DNA from: Ophioderma brevispina
Lineage: Eukaryota > Echinodermata > Ophiuroidea > Amphilepidida > Ophiodermatidae
Direction: 5' to 3'
Assembly: GCA_023653785.1 (NCBI GenBank)
Contig: JAMKCH010044044.1
Span: 1 to 64,000, forward strand
DNA length: 64,000 bases
Under the pieces are notes generated by a model. It worked only from the letters and a program-made list of their open reading frames with translations. It was not told the origin of the DNA and searched no databases. The translations under genes and the position numbers were made by a program. Positions within the stretch are counted from its first letter, which is position 1. Every line of letters begins with the position of its first letter. Positions 11,547 through 25,200 of the stretch are shown piece by piece.

Positions 11547-12057
11547 TATTGGCTTCAGTTGGGAGAGGCTTTGCCCAGACAGCAGTGGGGACATATATGG
11601 GCTGAAGAAGAAAGAGGAGGTAGTACCAAAGCAAATTAAAATGTACAAAGTTAAAACATATCTAATTTTATAAATAGGACAGTTTTGGTAAATAATCCGT
11701 TCAAATGAACACCCAAGACAACAACGTAAACGTTAATATCAGCTTATTTTACGTTGTAAGGAATGTGCACAACAACATAGGTGCCTATACAAAAAGTCTG
11801 TAATTGTTAAGAACATCGTCTGAAAAAACAAATGAGAGAAAGTATCGCTCATTTTTGTAACGCCACATCTGGTTTTGCACCTCAACGGGTTTTGAATTTT
11901 AACTCATGAAACAAATTCGAGCATGAAAGTTGGGTCATTTGGAGCAATTCATTAAACATTAAAACTTGCCTTAAAATCTGTGCGCATATCTATGTGAAAT
12001 CAGTTTTTCCGCTTACCGTAGACAATCTACCATTTTGGGCGTTTTCCACAGCTGTTT

Positions 12058-12445
12058 GAAGTCTCATTTATTATGACAAAACCAGAATAAAGCAAAAAAT
12101 ATCAACGGCGACACACTTTGGATTATTTATACCCCTGACTTCATCCTGTATAAATTTTACGAAATTTCATTGCGGGCAAATATGATTTTTCTTAAAAATC
12201 TAGTTTAACATGTCTCTTTATGGGAAATGGACATATAGAGGGCACTATAACATACCAATCTTGACCTTTGTAGGCCTATATAGCAATTGATTCCCCGCAA
12301 TGATTTTTTTCTGATTTTTGCGGAGGTGATAGCTCTTGCATGTCCCTACTTATATCAGTTGTCAAAATTGTGTCGCCACTGCTTAAAAATGCTCTAAATA
12401 TGAAAGAGACGATTTGCATGGGGTCAAACAGCTGTGTTTCTTTAT
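12058..12445 (+). repeat. Dispersed repeat, copy 1 (~390 bp)
   Basis: Direct copy of 15690-16088. Shared blocks include GTCTCATTTATTATGACAAA, ATTTCATTGCGGGCAAATAT, GACCTTTGTAGGCCTATAT, TTTTTGCGGAG and GTTGTCAAAATTGTGTCGCC. Confidence 0.75.
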
Positions 12446-13049
12446 CGCTCTCTCCTCTCCATCTTTCTTTGTTAGAAAAAACGCGAAATGGCCCTAAAAA
12501 ACAGACAATGGGGAAAATGCAATAAAATGCAAAAAATATCAATAAAGGAAACAGCACATGCCCTTTTTGCCAATATCTCCAAGACAACTTATTTGTAAAC
12601 CCCATTATTAAAAATTCAGCTTGTATGTAGGTTATTACAATCGTGTCTCAAATGTCATCAGCGTGCTATGCTAAGTAGAAACACTGTAACTACTTTGTAT
12701 TGCTTGCATATCGTTTAGTGAAAAGCTTGTTTTGTTAAGCGGTCATAAATGTACTGGTGTTTGTGTTTTAAAAAAGATAACATGCACAAAAGGCAATTCT
12801 GGATAAAAAATCGGTTCCGACAAATGCCCTTTTAGGGAAAAATACTACCAGACAAACTTCTTATACACTATAGAACAGAATCTTACAAACACAATTGTAT
12901 TACTTTATTGCATAATATATTGCTGAAAAGCAATAAAGTAACTACTAGTTGGAAAGTCATCAATAACCTTCTTACCTTATACATAGATTCTATATTGTTG
13001 ACCAATTGCTAAAATGTGCATCGTTTGACGCAATATAGCGTCACTTGGC

Positions 13050-13395
13050 GGGAAGAACCTCATATGTGCATTTGATCGTTGAAATCAAAAGCTTTGTACA
13101 ATTGGGCCCCACGTTTAAAACCTATACTGGTGGGTACAAATTTATACCAACATCAAAACGACTTATATGTTCACTGTATAGACTTCAAATTAATTTACAA
13201 AGCTAGGCCAATTTCTTTTTAGAAGCGGTTTTGCTGGAGCCAAAATTATGTCAGAATGTCCTTTTGATCTTTTGTTGCAGACAGTTCTTATGAGCAATCT
13301 AAATTTGCATATAGGAGGTTTTGAAAGTAGAGCCCACTTTGCATAGGAGTTTTTATATGTCAAATGCACATAGGACGTTTTTCCCGCCCAGCGAT
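13050..13395. mobile_element. Inverted-repeat element related to the 11.2-kb copy
   Basis: Left arm GGCGGGAAGAACCTCATATG then TGCATTTGA; the right arm, reverse complemented, is GGCGGGAAAAACGTCCTATG then TGCATTTGA. It contains minus-strand frame 13190-13456, which I do not consider real. Confidence 0.5.
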
Positions 13396-14131
13396 GATAG
13401 GTTTGTTTTAGGTGAGAAGCACAAAGTATGTTCCGCTTTGGGCTGGTGGTTTGCAACAGTCATCCCATTTAAAAGGTGGGTGAACCGATCGACAACCTTG
13501 TCCCTTACTTTACTCCATCAAAATGAAGATTTTGGTATCAGAAAAAAGTTCATATTTTTCTCATTAGGCCTAAGAAATGTTTCCTTTTGGGTGTATGAAC
13601 AAAAACGTTTCACAAGTGTGGTATACCACATTTATTAACACACAGTTTTGCTTCTACTATCCAAACGGCTGGGCCCATTTAATTCCAAATTTGTAATCAG
13701 ATGTTTTGGTAATATTTAGATATGGGTAACAAAAATGGCAACAACCAAATTTTTACGAAAGCTCGTCGGCAAAATGCAAAACGTTTTCAAGTTGAATAAA
13801 GTATTTTTTTTCAATTATAGATACTAGCTTCAAAAATATTATCATGAATACCCTGAAAATTAGTTGCAGATGAGCAAATAGTAGATTAACTCCGATATGA
13901 AGAAATGACAAGAAATCGAGGTTGTATATCTCTTGTTTTCCTCATTCTCGTACATTCGGCAGCATTGCCACCAATAAACAGCCAATGCAATGTGCTTAAT
14001 GTGAGGTTATTGCAAATTAATCGAAGTTTAATGACTTATTTGATCTTTGGCTGACTAAATATCGGACCTCTGTTTCATAAGACTATAATGGAGAAAGTAT
14101 TGCCCATACAGGAATACCACTTTCAAAATAA
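13396..14131. other. Nothing recognised (integrin 3' side)
   Basis: The last integrin coding exon (NPxY motifs) was looked for here and across 8.7-16.1 kb on the minus strand and was not found. Confidence 0.3.
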
Positions 14132-14139
14132 GATTTGTC

Positions 14140-14324
14140 CAGGGGCGGTGCCAGGGGGTGGCAGGGGGCGGCCGCCCCCCTGAGATTTTCAAAATTTAGA
14201 AAAAACAGGGGGTTTTGTGCAAAAATTAGGGATTTTTAACCAAAATGAGTTCATTTTGTACTGTTTCGCCCATCCCCCCCATGATGTTTTGCCCCGCCTA
14301 TGATTTTAACCTGGCGCCGCCCTG
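14140..14324. mobile_element. hAT-type MITE with 8-bp target duplication
   Basis: Ends CAGGGGCGGTGCCAGG and CCTGGCGCCGCCCTG are inverted repeats. The element is flanked on both sides by GATTTGTC (14132-14139 and 14325-14332), a perfect 8-bp target duplication. Eight-bp duplications with CAGGGGCGG-type ends are typical of hAT MITEs. The interior (185 bp) is non-coding with G- and C-runs. Confidence 0.9.
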
Positions 14325-14332
14325 GATTTGTC

Positions 14333-15689
14333 TACATATCACAAAACAAACAACATCAATTTAACCCTGAAATCTGGTGAACCGTTGGCCTATGTATTGT
14401 ATGTGCACCCAATCGTTTGAACAGATGCGACCAGGTTTGCAAGAAATTACGAATTTTGTCATTTTGTTCAAAAACAGACAGATTTTACAACACGATGATG
14501 TATGGGGTAATTTGAAGATATCTGTTGAACCATAAACAAAAAGAGATGTTAAGATCACAAAATGCGCCATTAATAAATTGTGCTGGAATGAACGGACTCG
14601 GAATTCTGTCCAAACGGCGGAATCGGGAATCGATATGGGGCTTATTCCCAAAACTTTATCACTGACGCGACTCACCTGTTAGTTACCGATCTATTTGTAA
14701 AGGTATCTAAAACAAATATTGACTGCATTGTTGGAGACTTGGTTAAAACAATAGCCACTCCATAATCTTGAAGCCAATCATTTTGGACCTGTCAACCCGG
14801 GGCCCCCTGCATTGGCTCCCATATTTATGTATGTTGCCCAAATGTAACAAATAGATATCTTTTAACCATTCCCCCCCTCACGTCGGTCAATAGTTTGCTT
14901 TCTGAAATATTGTTTGTGGATCTAATAAACATCAACATAAATTAAAATGTCCCATAGTTTTTTGCCATACGTACGTAGTATGGTGGTGGACGGTATCATT
15001 GTTTGGAAAGACTGATGATTTACAATTTAAAACTTATTATTTGCCCATAAGTCGATTCTAACAACAGTTGTCGATGGCTTGATATATGAGTTTCACCCCT
15101 GAATATATAAAAAAGACCACAAATTTGTGAAATTAGTATTAATGTTTCATTATACTTTTATGCTACAGAAGTTCTATTATTAAAGGCCAAGACATGGGGT
15201 TTCCATTGCAATTCACATGCATTTTTTTTTAACTAAAACGGTTCGGCAAATGTGTGTCTTGCTGCAGCAATCTCATGGGTTTTTAATTTACTTGAATTGG
15301 TCGAATTGCCATAGAACTTAGATGGGTAACGATTTTGTCATCCTCGCATAGATAAGGTTGGTTAAATTTGAAAATCTTCCCGGCAGTCTTTCCGGAAAAA
15401 CACTATTAAAGTTCCTACCCTTAATCCTGATAATATCGCATTGTGTTTCAGTAGGATTGCCATTTTTTTTCTAACGTAGAACCTCAACCATTGAGTCCAG
15501 TATGTGGGTTAAGGCACTATCTAACTTTTTGAGGTCAAATAACAACTTTGCGTGCAAATAAAAGTATGAACGTTTTCCACTCTATTTTAAGTATGACTAA
15601 ATCTCATAATTGTGATAACAACTTGACATCTCCAAGAACAAGTGTGAAAACTATAAGAATATACACTCTAACAACTGTGTAGCATGTTT
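14333..15689. other. Nothing recognised
   Basis: No exon-like sequence on either strand. The frame at 14361-14675 (-) has no recognisable domain. Confidence 0.3.
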
Positions 15690-16088
15690 GAAAGTCTCAT
15701 TTATTATGACAAAACGAGAATAAAACAAAACATATAAACGGCGACACACACTTTTGTCAACTAAATAATTTGATATTGTATGCCACTAACGTCATTCTGT
15801 GTAATTTGATGAAATTTCATTGCGGGCAAATATGATTTTCATAAAAATCTAGTTTTACACGTCTTTCAATGGGAAATAGGCATATATAGGGCGCTATAAA
15901 CATACGAATTATTATGACCTTTGTAGGCCTATATGACAAGATTCCCGCAATGGATATTTTTCGATTTTTGCGGAGATAATAGCTTTTGCATGTGCCTACT
16001 TATATCCGTTGTCAAAATTGTGTCGCCATTGCTTAAAATTGCTCTAAAAATAAGAGACAATTTCATGGCATCAACAGCTGTTTGTTCT
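15690..16088 (+). repeat. Dispersed repeat, copy 2, next to the integrin TM exon
   Basis: Direct copy of 12058-12445, ending about 40 bp from the splice donor of the transmembrane exon, so it lies in the following intron or the 3' region of the integrin gene. Confidence 0.75.
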
Positions 16089-16130
16089 GAGTTTGACCTT
16101 TTAATGGGTTAGCGATTTAAACAGACTTAC

Positions 16131-16297
16131 CGTTTGCCATCTGGCACTAGCTCGCTCTTTTTCAAACTGTTGAAATTCTCTCCTATCATGAATATTAGTT
16201 AGCACCCGCCATATAAATAGTAGAGCCAGCCCTACAAGTATTATTCCTACAATAATACCTATGATTACCCATAGTACGTCGGGAGGACGTGGGCATA
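16131..16297 (-). CDS. itgb: Integrin beta exon: transmembrane helix and proximal tail
   Basis: Acceptor CTCCAG, then CPRPPDVLW, a ~23-residue hydrophobic helix (VIIGIIVGIILVGLALLFIW) and IHDRREFQQFEKERASARW, the hallmark membrane-proximal integrin beta tail. The exon ends after WQT at a GTAAGT donor. The distal tail with NPxY motifs must be on another exon. No frame damage. Confidence 0.97.
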
Positions 16298-19200
16298 CTG
16301 GAGAAACGAACAAAATAATAACACGATTATAAACATAAAAATTAATTTATAAATATTGTTAACAAAAAGCTTGAATGCCATTTTCCGAAACAATTAGGCT
16401 GCGTTCTGGCGATGTGATTTTAATCAAAGAACTTTTGCCAAATCACATGTTTAGAGAAAATGGCCACCACCTCTAACGGTTACTCCCAAAGAATTAATTT
16501 AAAAGTAATTTCAACCTCATACTAATGGTAACTAATCGAACGGATTTAAAAGCAAAAGTAAATACAGAAGTAAAGTGAATAATAAGGGGAGAATCAAATG
16601 TCTATACAGGGTAACCCATTAAAACTTTACCCAAAATGAAAGTGATATTTATATGCTATGATTTCAGATTTGAAAAGCCCGGTTGCCAAAACAATTTGTG
16701 TACTTATCATTTCTTCATGGGCAAGTCTGTTTTGCTGACATATTGTTCAGTGGACCATATCTTGAGAACCACTCAACCAAAATGAAAATTTTTTTCAGGC
16801 AAGATGCTCAATTACCCATTCTCACAGATATCAAATTAAAAAAAAAAGTGGAAAAGTTTTTATTGGGTCACCCTGTATGTTTTCACATATATTCTATCAT
16901 TGTGAAGTGACGTTTTGGTTAAAAACTATACTTTTTTCTTACTTTTGTTTTGCCGGACCTCGAGGTAGTAACTTCCGTTTTTTAGTCTCTCGTAAGTGAA
17001 AATAAATGAACAATCATCAACATCTTGAAATATACAGTCTTGGCTCCCTGAAACAAAGGAAAAATGCATGGAAATTCCCTGAATTAATTCAAAGAAAGTT
17101 ACAGTACACCAACATAGAAGTCATTACGTATGATTGAAATCTATAGACCGTATTCAATATGACGTCAGCCACCAGACATGTTGGTGGACATGATGCATAC
17201 ATTCCAGGACTACATCGATCCATGTTTAGCGATTGCACAGAGATCATTGACAGGTGAATGTATTGTAGTACTGGAATGCGTCTATCTTGTCCACCAACAT
17301 GGCTGGCTATTGAATTGGTCTATATAATGACGATATTGGCCAATCTTAGTACAAAGCAATTCAAGAGTGATATAAAATCATAATTTTATACCACTTGGTA
17401 AATCATGATATTCCACATACCCCTTATGAAAGGTACAACTGGATTATATGTTTTCCATATGAGGTATTTAATTCATCTGGAATGGCCATGGTCAGGTCAT
17501 GATCAATACATAGTTGCCATATGCAATGCAGTTGATACATGTGTGTTGATCATTTCCTCACGATGGCTTTTCCATATGATCTCAATACCCTCATATGGAA
17601 GGCATGTACTCAATTCCAGGTGTGCCGTCCATACTGTGAATGGAACCCATTTCCAAAAAAAATTCTACTACATGCATGCCATGTCAAGCACATTCATGAT
17701 TTATAACCAGTCTCGTTCCTCAACTTACCGCAACAAAGTTGAGATTTTTTAAATCATCTGGTCTTTTGGCCTGGTGTGCCTAATCAATACGCGCAGATTA
17801 AAGACTATGTAATTTCAGATACTACAACACAGTGGCCCATAGGGAGAACTGTGATACAAAACATTTGTCCATAACTTGACAAAAACACAACCAGAATCAA
17901 ATACAATTTGGAAATTTGTTTTCCATGATATCTAGTGATCGGGTAAACCAAATTGTCTGGATCACGAAACGCACATTTAAGGAACCAAATTAAATATCGA
18001 CGAAGACCTAAATGAAACTAATTTTGTTAGATGACTGATCCCTTCCGTCCCCATGTCTAACAACTCTGTTACATTTAATGGGTCGATATTAGTTCGTTCG
18101 ATCCCTACCCTCAAATATCAACATTAAAAACAACTAACGACATGATACCGAAGGCTGGGTCATAGGTTAATAAGCTTACATCTTACCTGGCCGTCTTGCA
18201 AGCTCTTCTACGACATGTACGGGATATGGACATTGACTGCATAGTGGATCGGCACTATAGAATTCCCCTGATTGGAAGGCCTTACACTGCACACACGGTG
18301 CGTTCAATTCACATTCACCTGGACAGCCCTGAAATAACCAATAGCAGAAAATTCATTGAGGTATTAAGTTCAGAAAGGCTTCTATAGTAGATTTCAAATT
18401 ACGTGAGACTCCTTGCATATTTGGACGAGTGTGACATTGATATGGGGTTTAATCCCCGGCCATGCAGAGACTAGGCCTTTGTTGCCATTACAAGACGCAT
18501 TGTGACCATGGTACAAAGTTCATGTACAGAATCGCCTTTCTGGAAAGTGGAAACTGATGTATTCAGTTATATGTCTGTTAATGATTGAAGGACGTATGCC
18601 ATTGTTGGCCAGGATGTCAAATCCGTTTTGCACTAATCTCTTAATACGAATGGTATTTCGCAGTGTCAAAGGTAAGTCATGTTTAAATAACAATGTTTAA
18701 TGAAATAGATGCTGGTGTTTTCATCCTGATACTTGAATAGAAACATCCATCAATCTTAGATGTGAAATAATGTATTTTAAGTCAACATTTATTTAAAAGC
18801 TACAGTACTATATATTGTATGAGTCTCATAAACATTTTTACCTGTGGCCGTTAAAATAATTCCTCTTACCTCTCACGATGAATGGACAGACCTAAAATTT
18901 TTAATGAGGTCTCACTTATTTTGAAATCTACTATAATATTTAACAATGAGATTTAACCATAATACGAGTTCGACCCTCACAAGCTTTCGCTGGCCCAGAA
19001 ACCTTTTGTAAGAAATACTTTGATTGTCATTTCTTTTAATAATAAACCATAAGCGAAATCGGCATTGCAGATTTTTGATGCATTGTGGGAAGGTTTTGCG
19101 ACTTTTTAGGACTCCTGACCTTTGACAAATCAAGATTATGGTTTTAATAAATATGTTTTAGACCTATTCCTGCAATATATAGCCAATAAAAATATGCCAT

Positions 19201-22200
19201 AAACTTTTTGATTAGTGTAAAACATGTTTTGTATTTTTAAATATCAAAACCTATCTTAGAGAACTATTTTCGAAATACCAAACGGCAATTTTCCTGAAAT
19301 ATTGACGGGGTGAAAGGTCAGGAGTCCTAAAAATACTACCGGAAGTTACAATGCCGATTTGGCTTATTTACTCAATATTACCCTGCAATTTTGACAAGTT
19401 AATCCTCCATACTTGTCTGTGTCGTTGCATTTACATTTACCGCACACACATTCGCCAACGCCACTACATAGTACCTGGCAATTGAGACAATAGAGAAAAC
19501 GCAAAAAAGCTTATCACTTTACAATTCAGTAGATCACCGTCTTCAATGCATGTTTGAATCGTCTTCAACTTTTTAATAAGATTCTTATCAACTAGTGTCC
19601 TTATAAAATAGAAGTATGTTACTTATTCACATCTGACTAGTATTACCATTTATAGATGGTTGGCTTCATACTCAACCACAAGTTGATGGCCGGTGTGGCA
19701 GGAGATCCGGTCCCCCGGACTCATAGTCCTCCTACATCCCTATCCACCTACATCCCTTACGTCCCTAGAGGAAAATGACTAGCAACCTGACGATCACCGC
19801 AAAAAAGGAGGCAGCGGTATTTGAGTTTTTAAATCTAGGAGCACTTTCCCCGTAAACACAAGGCAGGGGTCCGCTTCCTGATTTTTGAGAAGTGGCAAAA
19901 AATGGCATTTAGGGATTTAAGGGATATACGATGAAGAATAGGGCACTCGATTCGGTTGACACTTCACGCCACATTAGTTTCACGCTATATTCCGTTGTCG
20001 TGACTCGTCTATGGAGCTCGGAATATGGCTCCGGGCGGACCATATCTCCTTTTACACCGGTTCTACCCGACAATTTCCGGTTTGAACTGGTTTCTATTGT
20101 TCTAAACAAACAGGATTCTACCGACAAGAACCGCCAACCAACCTCTGATTGAGTTTGAATCCCCCTTACTTTTTATTATCTTCCCTTACATTCAGTTTTC
20201 ATGACCTTCTGTTATTATTCTTTTACTAAGTATTAGTTTTCTCGTTAGGCCAGAGGAAGCAAGGACTGATTAAATTATCTGTTTTAAATTATGACTACAC
20301 CAAAGACTACCCAAATATATGACGATTTTAGCCTTTCCCCCTTGAAACTTATTATGATCATTACTTACCCCTTTAGGCGACATGCAATTTTCTATACTGC
20401 GAGTGCAATTACAGTTTTCCCCGATGAAATCCTCCGTGCAATTGCAATAATGCTCTCACGTGTTTGATTGCATAGACATGAGCCTCGTTTGGATCCTGCC
20501 AACATAAATTATTTCAAAGAAGCCGGACAGTGACAATGACCGAAGCCGAGGATACGACACGTTTTCTGGCTGTAAATATTAATGTTTATTGTTTTGTTTT
20601 TATTTTGTTTTGTTTTTGGTGTTTTAAAGCAATGTTCAATATCAAAAGTCTAAATTATGCGTTAATTTTACCCAACTTTGGGCAAACTTTACCAAACGTT
20701 CGGCCATAATTAGTTACTCAACGTTGGGAAAAAAGTCACCCCAAAAATAAATGCGAGTTGGGCAAATTTTATTCAACGTTGGTTACATTTTGCCTAATAT
20801 AAAATATAGACTGGTGATATTTAATTCAATGTTGGTAAACCTATTTGCCAACAATTTTGCAGTGTAGGGCGTATATTAAGTTCAGATCATTTAAATTTTA
20901 TGATGAATTAAAACAATATTCATTATATTTGGATAATACCGCCGCATTTCTTGGGTGGTTAATATAGAAAATCATCCACTTTTTTACAATAATCTATTTA
21001 GACTCATCCTCGTCCTACGATTTGTTTTAAATAATCTCTTGAAATGTTTTAAGTTCACTGTTACCTCCACAAACCGGTGGCCATATCCGTGGACAGAAAA
21101 GTTGTCACACTGACAATGAGTACCATAGATTTGCCTTCCCAGGGCCCTGAAAACAGGACCTAAAATAAGCTTTAGAGCGTGTTAACCCTTTCAGAGAACT
21201 GTTGAGTTTTGGATATCATATACGCTTACATTACACTTCCTGGACTGAATCGGATGCAAATTTTTAAATGATATGTTTGCAATTAATCAAGGTTTATACC
21301 TTGTGATATTATAGTGAAATATCTTGGCAACGTTATTCTAGAATTATGTCTAGGCTAATCAAGGTATTAACAGCCCTTATCTAATACGTAACGCTGAGCA
21401 TTGGATAATCCGCCAGAGCGATTTAAGGGGGGGGTAGGGGTCTGAATATGATAAAATTGTTATAATCCAGAAAATGAGCTAATGCCATGGCTAATTGTGT
21501 AGACTGTAAATCTACAAAATGCCTTTTATTCGATCGCATCGTACATTCGGTTCCCGAGATATGGCTGATCACAGTCAAGTAGTGTACTCGAAATTTGCCA
21601 AAATGCTCATCTCCATATTTTACATGTGAAAAATTTCAAGGGTATCTTTTAAGATATTTTAAAGATATTATTTTGCACTATTAACCCATTCATTTGGGCT
21701 ACGTCTTAAGTATATATACTTATATTATCCTTTCCATAATTTAAAGTTATTAAATGTCCCTGGGTAAGTGATTTTTATGTATTTTATTGTTTTCTCACCC
21801 TGCCGATATTTAAGAAAATTTATTTTAAAACTTATTAGCAGGACAATGGATCCACCTATTCCGATGATTCTTTCATTAATATTATATAAGTCATATAAAA
21901 TTAAATTTTAAAAATAATTTCCATATTTACCCATCAAAGCGCCCTCATTTTGTCTAACTGTTTCGAGGCCTATAACTCGTTTCGTTAAAATACGCAAACA
22001 TCCCCAAAAAGAAACGAAGTAACTTAAAAACGCTACATGCTTTTTATGAAATTGAAATTTGGACCCTATTAAGCACATATAGGCCGAGTGACCCATGAAG
22101 GCCGATTTCAACAATTGGGTTCCAAATTCAATTACGTCATTACATTATGCGATTTGTCGATTGACGGTTGCCATGGCAACATAACGGTATTAAAACCTCG

Positions 22201-25200
22201 GCTTCATGGTTCACTCCGTATTTTAACCTCCTGCATATGTCACCCATTTCGTCCCCGTAGCCTGTTAGTTATGAGTTACATTCGTTCTAGGGTTTAGCCA
22301 ATCAGAGGCCTTACGGGGTTACCATGGCACCCAGAGCAAAAATTTTCAGGGATGTGAAAACTTGTGACATGGGCTACAATATGATATATAACATGTATAT
22401 ACCACTATTTAGGAAAATAAGAAACACTCATTTCAAAGTTCATGCTTCCGACCATACCCCCCCTAACCTCCCTTTTGAAACTCTGCAGTCCTGGTTTGAT
22501 GCTAAATGAGCAGGAAGGGTGTTCCATATAACCCGGTATGCGGTTAGGCGAAGAGCAACCACTGTTCACACATCATTTCATTCGATTTGTTACGTTCTTA
22601 TGAAATCAGATGTGGAGTCAATGCTGATTTTGCAGGCGAGTCTGTCATTTCCTATCATTATTTCATGGTAGGTGTCATTGAAATGAAAAACTACTCACCG
22701 GATGTTGCATTTGCATCCACCGCATATACAACTGCCTCTACCTGAGCATTCTTTCACATCGTCTGTTACTCGTTTTTCCTATAGTAAATAAATCATAATT
22801 ATAATGTCGATAAATACACCACGCACAGGGCCGTAGGCAGGATTTATTTGGGGGGGGGGGGGTGCGGGACCTCAAAAACGTGGAGACCTTTTTACGCAAA
22901 AGTGGACCGTTTTTTGGTCAAAGTGGACCTAACCCCCTAAACTGGTCCTTTTTTGGACTTTATTACCAAAAAAGTGGACTTTCGTGTCAAATTTTATCGA
23001 ATTGTGTACCATTTTAATCAAACATTCAGCAGAAATGACCTTTTTCCCTTTTGTGGAATTGGGGGTGCGACGCACCCCCCCCCTTGCGTTACGGGCCTGA
23101 CCACGCACATATCTTTCCTACGGGGTGCTCAAGGCGCAATTGCCAATTATTCTTACGCTGCCATCAGAACATCGTCACAATCATTTCGTTCTTATGGGCT
23201 GCTAGATCGGCGCACAACTCCTATTCGCACTATATGGAATACCCCATAACAGCGACCCAATTATCGATGGTGGGCGTCAACGAAGCAATTGAGACTAAGT
23301 ATTTCGCCCACTGACACACACACGTTGACCACAATGGGGCTCGAACTCACGATTTTAAGGTTCGATGGACCATGAGTTATGCTTTTCCACTAGACCACAT
23401 GGCTCTCGACCATAAAAACAACTTATAACCTAAATACGGTACACATCTCATCCAGTCGTGCTCTAGATACGAAAACAATAATGAAGGGCCTGGCCGGTTT
23501 TGCGCAATTTCTAGGCAAAACAACCGCTCAAAAATCCTTCAGTGCTAGCTTGTACACGAACATCACTCCGGGGGTTTTAGCAGTGATATTGAAATACACA
23601 CGCCGGAATTGATTCCTCGGCACCCACCCTGTTTGACCGATTTGTGACCTTTGTGGCTTCATTTACAAGGCGGTGCTCGAACGATCGTGTCACCTCTTTC
23701 GAGATCCATTTTTTTCCTCTGCACAAGTTGACCCCTTAATGATCTTTGACTTCGATATGTGACCTTTGACAGCATAAACATATGAGGGATACCAATGTGC
23801 ACCTATGACACAAGTTTGGTGGCAATTGGAGTTAAGTGTTTATCAGGAACAATTGGAAACAAAGTTAACGTGGTCATCTGATACTGACCTAAGTCTATGG
23901 GTTGAACATCACTAGTTACTTCACATTAATCACAATAATCAAGTCCGTCAAGAACTCCTAAACCATCCAGCTCAAATATCTGGAAAATGAATTCGAAGTT
24001 CAATTCCCAAAACTTAGTTTCCGTTTTAATTAAACACACCCATGTAAAAGCTGCAGATGTAAACCACTGATTGTCGGTATCTTGGATGTGCACGGGAAGG
24101 GTTTAGGTTTAAACCATGATATACTACCATCGCGGCGAGCGATTTCTGCTCGTAGCATGCGTAACACTTAATCATGGGTCAATCAGGTATTGCGCACGGC
24201 CATCGCTCGCTGCGACTGTAGGCAAGGGGAACTTATGGAATCCCCTTGGGGATTTCAATGATAAAACTCACACCTATTTATATGTACTAAATAGGTCCCA
24301 TAGAACATAAAATTTTTGATGGAGAATTCCCAGTGGTGGCAGATGGCGGCCATCTTGTTTTCAAAATGGGGCTGGGCTTGGTGGCTGGGCTCTTGGCCAT
24401 TTTGGTATATTTTCAAATCATAACTCGAGTTGTGAATGTGCTCGGAAGCCTATTTTTTGGTGCCAAAACAAGTCTCTGGAAAATCCTAGATGAGAGAGGA
24501 ACCTTAAGACTGGCAGCCATTTTGTTTTTCAAATGCTGCCAATTACCATGTTTATTGTACATTTTCAGAGTAATTTCGTGGTGAGTTTCATGCCAATTTA
24601 ATTATGGGTGACACAATCTCCATTTAACTAGTCGATGTATATAAAGATGTTTTTTGATTTGGTAAGAGTAAAAAGTGATTCTTCCAATCCATCTTGTAAA
24701 TTGTATTTTCAAAATGCAGCCTTATGACAATTATAAAAGTTCTTTTGTGTGTGTGGGTGTGTGTGTAATTCTTTGCAATATAGTTATCCTATTGCATTTC
24801 TGCTAGACCGAATGCTAGTAGCTCTGATCCGGTTGAGTGGCGATGAGATCAAATCCATTAACAATACAAAAATCAGAAACTTTTGTTACTCGATCTTACA
24901 AGATTTTTTTTGCAACACGGTTTCCCAAGGGTGTTGCCACCCCCATGCTTTAGGATTTTAACAAAATAGGCGAAAATCCACTTTGCATTATTAAATGGTA
25001 AAAGGTTGTATTATCATGGGTGTTCAGCTTAAGGTTTGGCATTGACTAGTTTTACATAATATAAATTTTGTAGAGCTATACTAATCAGAATATTGTACCA
25101 TAAAAGTTTACCATAAATTATCCTTGTGGACCCCCACCCCCACTCATGACTTTGACGGCATACCTAGTACTACCGTTTACAAAAAAATCGCTAAATTTAC

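Noticed and set aside
13321..13385. Minus-strand sequence reading GSTFKTSYMQI-stop, resembling an integrin beta tail end (xSTFKNPxY)
   Set aside because: It lies within an inverted-repeat element, lacks NPxY, and has no credible acceptor; treated as coincidence.
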